A DNA stretch of 64,000 nt from Deltaproteobacteria bacterium. Its GTDB lineage: Bacteria; Desulfobacterota; Dissulfuribacteria; Dissulfuribacterales; QOAL01. Both the position numbers and the translations under genes were made by a program. The notes beneath the pieces are model-generated. The model had not been told where the DNA came from, searched no databases, and saw only the letters and a program-made list of their open reading frames with translations. The stretch is taken from contig JALSNW010000035.1 of the NCBI GenBank assembly GCA_026986785.1, positions 1 through 64,000 on the forward strand. Reading direction: 5' to 3'. This document shows, piece by piece, positions 57,552 to 64,000 of the stretch (the stretch's first letter is position 1; every line of letters starts with the position of its first letter).

Positions 57552-57908
57552 ATGGCTACAAAATCAGCAACCCTCAGAATGCCCCAGAGACGGTTATATT
57601 CTCCTTCTATACGGAGAAGGAAGACGAAAAGAATACTGTCTGCCCAGCCAGGCATATCGCTGAAGGCCGTGGTCGCAGTGCTGGTACTATGTCTCTTCTT
57701 GGGGTTATCCTTCGTCACGAGTTATAAGATTCAAACAGTAGCACAGGATATGAAGTTGTTGGAGCAGCGTTATTCCAATCTCTTGCAGGAGAATGCAAGC
57801 CTGTCAAAGGAATTTTCTGCTATGGCGAGCCATGAAAGGCTTGTGAGACTGGGCAAGAGGCTTGGATTACATAAGCCAAGTGAAGATCAGATAATAACCT
57901 TGCGCTGA
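57552..57908 (+). CDS. ftsL: Cell division protein FtsL
   Basis: A 118-residue bitopic protein: a basic cytoplasmic start, one helix near residues 37-57 and a coiled-coil (MKLLEQRYSNLLQENASLSKEF), followed by a LGLHKPSEDQIITL end. The FtsL layout, size and position between rsmH and ftsI identify it. It scaffolds the FtsQLB complex that activates septal wall synthesis. TAAGTGGAGG precedes the ATG. Confidence 0.87.
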   Translation: MATKSATLRMPQRRLYSPSIRRRKTKRILSAQPGISLKAVVAVLVLCLFLGLSFVTSYKIQTVAQDMKLLEQRYSNLLQENASLSKEFSAMASHERLVRLGKRLGLHKPSEDQIITLR

Positions 57909-57969
57909 GTGTGAATTCTGGTGAATAAAGTTTGTCAGGGGCAGCAGTAAAGAAAGAGGTGATAGGGAG

Positions 57970-59544
57970 TTGACAAAGAGGATCTTCATCCGCATCCTGT
58001 TTTTGCTTATCGGTCTAGTATTTTTTGGACTGGTGTTTTCTGGATGTTTTGGAGAAAGGGTCCCAGAAGGAGACAAGACGGAGGCCAGTCTCCAAGCTGC
58101 CCCTGGCAGTCTTGTTACAGAAAATAGGTTGTTGTGTAGGCTCCCGATTGTTGACAGAAGCGGATCGGTCCTTGCGATTTCAAGGCTCAATCAAGATGGC
58201 ACCATAGTCAGGTACAGGCCCTATGGAGATCTGGCATCTCCAGTACTTGGTTATCTGGACAAATACGGCAGGGGACTTGATGGCATAGAATTCACCTATG
58301 ACAAGGTGTTGACACCCCAAATCTGTAAGCCTCAAGAGGAGCCTCAGGAGGCATTGTCCCTTAGCCTCGACAGGAAAATCCAGGCCCTGTCCGAGAAGAA
58401 TCTCAGATGGCAAATGAGGAGATTGAGGGCTGCAAGGGGGTGTCAGATAATCATGGATCTGAACACAGGCCATATTATTGCCATGTCGAATTATGCCGTG
58501 GACGAGGACCTGTCTGATAGGGAAGCTATCTCTAACAATTATGCCCTTGAAGACGGGTTGAATCCATGGGGGCTGGTCATGAACCTTGCATGGCTCAACG
58601 GCCTTGAGAGGGATTATCAGGAATTGCTAAAGGATCAGGAAGACATGGATGAACAGGCCGACGAAGGGTCCCTTCCAGACATCGGCAAGTCCCCATGGCA
58701 CTGGCTATCCATTGGTGATAGAGGCAGGCTTTGGACCAGGATGACAGAGGCGGATCTGAAAGGGCTTTCTGTAAATAGCAGTATATTGAGGCAGCTCATA
58801 AAACTGGGGATGGGACAGCCCACAGGCATAGATCTTCCAGGTGAAAAACAGGGAGCCTTGCCGGTTTCCATTTCAGACAATGTGACCACTATCATAGACG
58901 CCGGCATAGATACCTCCCCTATCCAGTTGCTTTGTACATTTTCTTCCATATTGCAGGGTGGAAGGCACTTGCACCCACAAATTGGCCTTGTTGATCATGA
59001 CAGTCACACCAAAGAAGGTCGAAGTGGGTTCTTCGATCAAGATGTCCTTGGGAAATTCATAAAAAATATAGGAGATAATCATGGACCTTCCATTGCCACT
59101 GTAACCCAAAAGACTTATGGCAGTGGACAGGGCTATGAGGTATTAGGTATGGGGCTATGGCCAGCAAGATCTCCAAAAATAAGCTATATTACTGTGCTGG
59201 AAAATGCCCAAATCGATCCGGAGAGAAGGCGAGGCACCATTGGCAGAACTGCCGAAATCGCCCGAGCTGCTGCCTGTCTTCCCCACTCTGCGGGTTTTGC
59301 CAGGGGTACAGGGGTATCTGTCTCAGGACTGAATGAGAGAGTGGGGAATGGGCACATCTTGAAAACACCGTCTTCGATAATGCCAGACTTGAGGGGCAGA
59401 TCCCTTAGAAGCGCCCTTGAGGCAGTAAGCAGTCTCGGCCTCAAATTGGAAGTCAAAGGAGCCGGTACCGTGACGAGGCAATACCCACTTCCTGGTTCCA
59501 GGATAAGAAAGGGCAAAAGATGCGTGATTGTCTGCGAAGGCTGA
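57970..59544 (+). CDS. ftsI: Degenerate FtsI/PBP-like protein with PASTA domain
   Basis: A 524-residue class B penicillin-binding-protein homologue at the normal ftsI position, shorter than typical FtsI. It keeps DRSGSVLA (residues 62-69), GLDGIEFTYDKVL, LSLDRKIQ and TGIDLPGEKQG. However, the SxxK nucleophile region (YEPGSTFK in active enzymes) reads LEDGLNPWG (193-201), so the serine and lysine are lost. SVN (267-269) remains, but KTG is KTYG (381-384). The C-terminal PASTA-like domain is at about 470-524. A lipobox-like FSGC follows the N-terminal helix. TTG start. It is predicted to be catalytically inactive, perhaps structural or regulatory. Confidence 0.85.
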   Translation: MTKRIFIRILFLLIGLVFFGLVFSGCFGERVPEGDKTEASLQAAPGSLVTENRLLCRLPIVDRSGSVLAISRLNQDGTIVRYRPYGDLASPVLGYLDKYGRGLDGIEFTYDKVLTPQICKPQEEPQEALSLSLDRKIQALSEKNLRWQMRRLRAARGCQIIMDLNTGHIIAMSNYAVDEDLSDREAISNNYALEDGLNPWGLVMNLAWLNGLERDYQELLKDQEDMDEQADEGSLPDIGKSPWHWLSIGDRGRLWTRMTEADLKGLSVNSSILRQLIKLGMGQPTGIDLPGEKQGALPVSISDNVTTIIDAGIDTSPIQLLCTFSSILQGGRHLHPQIGLVDHDSHTKEGRSGFFDQDVLGKFIKNIGDNHGPSIATVTQKTYGSGQGYEVLGMGLWPARSPKISYITVLENAQIDPERRRGTIGRTAEIARAAACLPHSAGFARGTGVSVSGLNERVGNGHILKTPSSIMPDLRGRSLRSALEAVSSLGLKLEVKGAGTVTRQYPLPGSRIRKGKRCVIVCEG

Positions 59545-59701
59545 GTCTGTTTAGTAATGATTGTTTTTGTTGGTTTTGATAGAGGAGCAGAGGGGTCCCT
59601 TGTTGCCACAGAGGAAGTTTTGATCCGAGATATCATTCCTGTTTTTTTTCGGTAATTTCATAACTAATTAAATTATTAGAGGGTTAACTAAAGCTGCGTA
59701 G

Positions 59702-62647
59702 ATGCGAAAGAGTCTGTTGGGCCTGTTACAGGATCTGAAGGCTATAGAAGTCATAAAAGGACCATGTGATACGTGCAAGATCACAGGGGTCTGTTTGGAT
59801 TCCAGGATGGTAGAGCCTGGGATGGTTTTTTTTGCTCTGTCTGGCTCAAGGCTCGAGGGCATGGATTTCATACGACAGGCCGTGGACAGGGGCGCATCTG
59901 CAGTGTTAGTGCCAAGTGAATTCGTGGAAAGGATACAAAAAGACATCCCTGATGATGTTGTCCTGCTGTGTTCAGATAGGCCTGCCACAGTCCTTGGCCT
60001 CTTGGCAAGTGCTTTTTGGGGACATCCCAGTAGAAGGCTTGATGTTATTGGCATTACGGGTACTAATGGTAAGACTACTTGCTCCTTTCTTCTCGAGAAG
60101 ATACTGCTCGCTGCTGGTGCCAGTTGCGGCATGTCAGGGACGATCTTTCAGAGAACCCCCAGGGATAGCTGTCCTGCTAACCTGACTACACCTGATGCAG
60201 CCTCTTTTCAGGCTTTTCTGGCCAAACTCGTGGATCAAGGGGCTGAATATGCCATATCGGAGGTCTCTTCCCACGGGCTGATCCAGGGCAGGGTGGAAGG
60301 ATGTCGTTTCAGGCTGGCCATCTTCACCAATCTCAGCCACGATCACCTGGATTACCATGGTGACATGGAAAGCTATTTTCAGGCCAAGAGGCTCCTTTTC
60401 ACAGCCTATGCCCCAGAAGATGCCGTCATCAACCTGGACGACCAGTGGGGTCAAAGACTCTGGAACCAGTGTAATGGCAGAAAGATCTCCTATGGCCTTA
60501 CGAGCAAGGCCATGGTTAGACCTATCGATTATCAGATACATACCTCGGGTATCGAGGCCGTTGTCAGCATCCGTGGCCAACAGCTCCGTATAATGTCCCA
60601 TCTCATAGGACGACACAACCTCTATAATATCCTGGCTGCCACTGCAGCAGCTACTGCCCTCGGCATCGAACCCGAGTACATTCAAAAGGGATTATATGAT
60701 CTGGAGATTGTGCCAGGCCGACTCGAGCGGGTCTCATCCCCCCCTGGCATCACTGCCCTGGTCGACTATGCCCACACCCCTGATGCCCTGAAGAATGTAC
60801 TCCAGTGTCTGAAGGACCTCGGGCCTGCCAGGCTGATAACGGTCATAGGGTGTGGGGGAGACAGGGATAGAAGCAAGCGGCCTGAAATGGCGGAAATAGC
60901 CGTCTCCATGTCCGATCTTTGCGTATTGACCTCAGACAATCCCAGGACCGAATCTCCCGAGGCCATAATCCAGGATATGCTTGCTGGTGTGCCTCCAGGG
61001 TATTTAGATAGGCTGAAGGTTGTCACAGACAGGAGAAGCGGGATCTCCTGGGCTGCCTCCAAGGCTCGCCCTGGAGACGTGATCTTGGTGGCCGGCAAGG
61101 GACATGAAGATTACCAGATAATAGGGAGTGAAAAAATTCCATTTGATGACAGAAGGGTATTGGAAGAATCCTTCGATTCTGGTAAGCTTGCATCTTCAAT
61201 TAAAAGGGATGGTAAAAATCTTCTTTGTCTAAATGATATCAGGGCTGTTGTATCTGGGAACTTGTTACAGGGTGGAGATGTAGCTTTTTCCTCCATATGT
61301 ACAGACAGCCGCACCATATGTCCTGGTCAGTTATTTTGGGCATTGAGGGGAGAAAATTTTGATGGTCATTCATTTGTCAAGGCTGCAGTAGATAAGGGCG
61401 CAGTTTGCGCAGTGGTAGAATATCTGCCAGAGGGATTACCGACTGATTTTCCTATCCTGCAAGTCGACGATTCCCTCAAAGGCCTGGGGGCTTTTGCGCG
61501 GTGGTACAAGAGACGTCTGGGCTTCAAGGTCTTTGCAATTACTGGCAGCTGTGGAAAGACCACCACAAAAGAGCTGCTTATATCTATTCTCAAAACTACC
61601 TTCAATGCCACTGGGACAAAGGGGAATTTCAACAACCTGATAGGCCTACCCCTTACTATGCTCGGTGTCAGTCCGGGTACACAATGGGTTGTGTTGGAGA
61701 TGGGTACAAATATGCCAGGAGAAATCGAAAGGCTCTGTCAGATCGCAGAGCCAGATGCAGGCCTTGTCACATGTATCAGGCCTGTTCATCTTGAAGGCCT
61801 GGGAAGTGTTGAAAATATAGCCAGGGAAAAGATCGTCTTGCTAAAGGATATCCCAGCAGAAGGTACAGTGGGTCTGAACCTGGATGAGGCCTTGATCTGC
61901 AATTTTTCAAAGGAATTGATCTGTCGGAATATCGTGGGTTTTACCTGCAAGAGGAGATGCGAGACCGATATCCCTATTTCCCAGTGTGTAACTGTCAAGG
62001 ACATTTGCCAGACTCCAAAAGGGCTGGAGCTCGAGGTGTCTGTTGGAGATAAGGGTATTCGGATAAGTTCTCCTCTTTCGGGCAAAGTAAATGCCTCAAA
62101 CATCCTTGCAGCCGTAGCCGGGGGCGTTGGCCTTGGCATCGATCTCGAGGAGATGGCACAGGCCATCCAGGCCGTCCAGGCCCAAAAGGGCAGGATGAAG
62201 ATGGAAAGATATGGTAGCTGGATGATCCTGGATGATTCTTACAATGCCAATCCATCTTCGGTTAAGGCGGCTATTGAGGCCATGGATGAACTGGAGGATA
62301 TGCCAGCGGAAAAGATCCTTATACTTGGCGATATGCTGGAGCTCGGTACTGAGGCAGAGACCTTTCACAGGGATATAGGTGCATTTGTTGCCATGCGTAA
62401 TCCAGCCCTTTTCATTACTGTCGGGCCCTTGGCAAGGCTCATGGCAGAAGAGGCTTTGGGCTCAGGTCTTGATCAAGACAGGGTCTTTTCCTTTGAGTCA
62501 ACCAGTCTGCTTTTGGACTGGTTGACCACAAATCCTTCAGCATTTTTCCGTGGAGACAGACGGGCGGTATTGGTTAAAGGTTCAAGGGGGGTGGGCCTTG
62601 AAGATGTTGTTTTTTTCATAAGAGAGAGACTGGAAAGGGAAACCTGA
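59702..62647 (+). CDS. murE-murF: Fused MurE-MurF ligase
   Basis: A 981-residue fusion of two cell-wall ligases. Residues 1-490 are MurE (UDP-MurNAc-Ala-Glu ligase) with GITGTNGKTT (about 115-124) and the meso-DAP-selecting DNPR (about 412). After a linker near 490-520, residues 520-981 are MurF (adds D-Ala-D-Ala) with ITGSCGKTTTKE (about 613) and LDDSYNANPSSVKAA. Both ATP sites look intact. Such fusions are known in a few bacteria such as Bordetella. The mraY ATG directly follows its stop. No convincing ribosome-binding site is seen, and 157 bases of unannotated sequence precede it. Confidence 0.95.
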   Translation: MRKSLLGLLQDLKAIEVIKGPCDTCKITGVCLDSRMVEPGMVFFALSGSRLEGMDFIRQAVDRGASAVLVPSEFVERIQKDIPDDVVLLCSDRPATVLGLLASAFWGHPSRRLDVIGITGTNGKTTCSFLLEKILLAAGASCGMSGTIFQRTPRDSCPANLTTPDAASFQAFLAKLVDQGAEYAISEVSSHGLIQGRVEGCRFRLAIFTNLSHDHLDYHGDMESYFQAKRLLFTAYAPEDAVINLDDQWGQRLWNQCNGRKISYGLTSKAMVRPIDYQIHTSGIEAVVSIRGQQLRIMSHLIGRHNLYNILAATAAATALGIEPEYIQKGLYDLEIVPGRLERVSSPPGITALVDYAHTPDALKNVLQCLKDLGPARLITVIGCGGDRDRSKRPEMAEIAVSMSDLCVLTSDNPRTESPEAIIQDMLAGVPPGYLDRLKVVTDRRSGISWAASKARPGDVILVAGKGHEDYQIIGSEKIPFDDRRVLEESFDSGKLASSIKRDGKNLLCLNDIRAVVSGNLLQGGDVAFSSICTDSRTICPGQLFWALRGENFDGHSFVKAAVDKGAVCAVVEYLPEGLPTDFPILQVDDSLKGLGAFARWYKRRLGFKVFAITGSCGKTTTKELLISILKTTFNATGTKGNFNNLIGLPLTMLGVSPGTQWVVLEMGTNMPGEIERLCQIAEPDAGLVTCIRPVHLEGLGSVENIAREKIVLLKDIPAEGTVGLNLDEALICNFSKELICRNIVGFTCKRRCETDIPISQCVTVKDICQTPKGLELEVSVGDKGIRISSPLSGKVNASNILAAVAGGVGLGIDLEEMAQAIQAVQAQKGRMKMERYGSWMILDDSYNANPSSVKAAIEAMDELEDMPAEKILILGDMLELGTEAETFHRDIGAFVAMRNPALFITVGPLARLMAEEALGSGLDQDRVFSFESTSLLLDWLTTNPSAFFRGDRRAVLVKGSRGVGLEDVVFFIRERLERET

Positions 62648-63727
62648 ATGCTTTTTCATATCCTTTACCCTCTTCATGAATATTGGGCAGCCTTCAATGT
62701 ATTCAGATACATCACGTTCAGGACGATCTATGCAGCGGTTACCGCCCTTGCCATAACCCTGTTTCTCGGCCCATGGTTTATCAGAAAGATCAAGGCCTTG
62801 CAGTTTGGCCAAGTGGTCAGAGATGATGGTCCAAAGACTCATCTGCAAAAGACTGGTACCCCGAGCATGGGAGGTATTCTCATAAATGGAGCCATAATAG
62901 CAGCCACCCTGTTGTGGGCAGATCTGACGAATATTTACGTATGGGGAGGCCTCATCATTCTGGCAGGTTTCGGGGCAATTGGTGCTGCAGATGATTTTTT
63001 GAAGATAAAGAAAAAAAATAGTGCGGGTCTTCCTGGCAGATGGAAGTTAACGATACAGGCTGTGTTGATCTGTTGCTGTGCAGTGATACTCTGGTGTCAT
63101 GGTAACTGGGACACCCATCTCGGCATTCCATTTTTTAAGAATATAAGGCCTGATCTTGGAATTTTTTATATCTTTTTCGCCTTTTTGGTGATTGCAGGTT
63201 CTTCCAATGCAGTAAATTTGACAGATGGACTGGATGGCCTTGCAACTGGCCCTTTTGTGGTTTCGGCTGCGGTTTACACCCTTTTTTGTTACCTCGCAGG
63301 CCATTCAGGTCTGGCCCGATATCTGCAGATATTTTACGTACCAGGGGTTGGAGAGCTTGCAATATTTTGTGGTGCAATGGTTGGCGCAGGCCTTGGTTTC
63401 CTCTGGTATAACAGTTATCCAGCCGAGTTGTTCATGGGCGATGTCGGGTCCCTGGCCATGGGGGGTGCTTTGGGGGTAGTTGCAGTGCTTTCCAAACAGG
63501 AGATACTCTTGGCCATAGTCGGAGGGGTCTTTGTAGCAGAGGCTGTTTCAGTGATGATGCAGGTAGGATATTTCAAGGCCACCAAGGGAAGGCGCATCTT
63601 CAAGATGGCCCCATTGCATCACCATTTCGAAATGTTGGGGTGGCCGGAGCCAAAGGTCATAGTACGTTTTTGGATCGTATCCGTACTTCTTGGCCTTGTG
63701 GCAATTAGTACATTGAAACTCAGGTAA
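62648..63727 (+). CDS. mraY: Phospho-N-acetylmuramoyl-pentapeptide-transferase
   Basis: A 359-residue integral enzyme making lipid I with about ten helices. The catalytic [68 protein letters not shown] and PLHHHFE motifs are intact. Its ATG is immediately after the MurEF stop, so it is coupled. It precedes murD. Confidence 0.97.
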   Translation: MLFHILYPLHEYWAAFNVFRYITFRTIYAAVTALAITLFLGPWFIRKIKALQFGQVVRDDGPKTHLQKTGTPSMGGILINGAIIAATLLWADLTNIYVWGGLIILAGFGAIGAADDFLKIKKKNSAGLPGRWKLTIQAVLICCCAVILWCHGNWDTHLGIPFFKNIRPDLGIFYIFFAFLVIAGSSNAVNLTDGLDGLATGPFVVSAAVYTLFCYLAGHSGLARYLQIFYVPGVGELAIFCGAMVGAGLGFLWYNSYPAELFMGDVGSLAMGGALGVVAVLSKQEILLAIVGGVFVAEAVSVMMQVGYFKATKGRRIFKMAPLHHHFEMLGWPEPKVIVRFWIVSVLLGLVAISTLKLR

Positions 63728-63733
63728 CAGTCA

Positions 63734-64000
63734 ATGGTCCTGGAAGGGAAAAAGATCGCAGTATTAGGCGTGGGTGAGGCCGGCAGAGCGGCTGCCAGAT
63801 GGCTATATGGCCAGGGGGCAGAAATCTTTTGCTGTGACTGTCTAAGGTTGGAGAAATGGCCTCCAGAATTCTTGTCCTGGTGTGAAGGGAAAAGGATCCC
63901 AGCGGTTCCAGAAGCGGTTCTTTCCTACGAAGATATAGCTGGTTGCGACCTTGCAGTGGTAAGCCCTGGCATTCCATTCAAAGCCGGACTGTCCAGATAC
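63734..64000 (+). CDS. murD: UDP-N-acetylmuramoylalanine--D-glutamate ligase (5' part)
   Basis: Eighty-nine codons of murD are visible before the window ends. The start KKIAVLGVGEAGRAAARWL is the Mur-ligase N-terminal Rossmann fold and VVSPGIPF is the typical MurD signature. It adds D-glutamate to UDP-MurNAc-Ala. It begins six bases after mraY; the rest, and any ftsW, lie outside the window. Confidence 0.9.
   Translation, partial: MVLEGKKIAVLGVGEAGRAAARWLYGQGAEIFCCDCLRLEKWPPEFLSWCEGKRIPAVPEAVLSYEDIAGCDLAVVSPGIPFKAGLSRY

Noticed and set aside
57970-59544. A frameshift explaining the missing FtsI catalytic residues
   Set aside because: Conserved sequence on both sides of the altered motif is in one continuous frame, so substitution rather than a frame error is likely.

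Overview
The window looks like an ordinary chromosomal core segment from a Gram-negative, probably anaerobic bacterium. The best guess is Desulfobacterota (former Deltaproteobacteria) or a close relative. This is inferred from gene content: tuf-rpmG-tRNA-Trp-secE-nusG order, a type IV pilus secretin operon, an outer-membrane porin, an AsmA-like envelope protein, a meso-DAP-type MurE, an eight-heme cytochrome c, a TRAP transporter beside phenylacetate-CoA ligase, and apparent use of selenocysteine. No species is claimed. No prophage, intact insertion sequence or CRISPR array was seen.

Layout: 1-12.8 kb is the tuf/secE/nusG/L11-L1/L10-L7L12/rpoBC block, with an L10 leader and a METTL-type methyltransferase overlapping the end of rpoC. 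13.1-16.7 kb is a large DUF748/AsmA-like protein. 16.9-21.1 kb holds a phenylacetate-CoA ligase and a DctPQM TRAP transporter. 21.3-22.5 kb is an octaheme cytochrome. 22.75-25.2 kb is a small ArsR-led operon that is the most unusual part of the window: two consecutive genes each contain an in-frame TGA followed at the right distance by a hairpin, and the second is a DsrE-family protein whose first active-site cysteine is replaced by TGA (U-x-x-C). A porin follows. 25.5-27.6 kb has GAPDH and a D-lactate-dehydrogenase-like enzyme. 28.2-34.8 kb is a complete trpEGDCFBA operon. It continues into a NapH-like ferredoxin, purC, a nuclease, a histone-deacetylase-fold amidohydrolase and a GGDEF protein. 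39.9-42.2 kb (minus strand) has glgC and a DHH phosphoesterase, followed by the initiator tRNA.

42.5-45.7 kb carries mobA, a YkgJ-type cysteine-cluster protein and an ABC importer pair without its binding protein. 45.7-48.2 kb (minus strand) is lepA-lepB. 48.5-54.6 kb is pilMNOP, an STN-TPR protein and an MshL/PilQ-like secretin. 54.8-64 kb is an RlmL-like methyltransferase and then the dcw (division and cell wall) cluster: mraZ, rsmH, ftsL, an FtsI-like protein, a murE-murF fusion, mraY and the start of murD.

Three points stand out. (1) The arsR-orf-dsrE-porin operon appears to encode one strongly supported and one possible selenoprotein. (2) The FtsI at the canonical dcw position has lost the SxxK serine and lysine and the KTG motif, so it looks like a catalytically dead penicillin-binding protein. 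(3) There are several fusions and couplings: murE-murF, STN-TPR, and rpoC overlapping a methyltransferase gene. All functional calls rest on reading motifs by eye; no database search was run.
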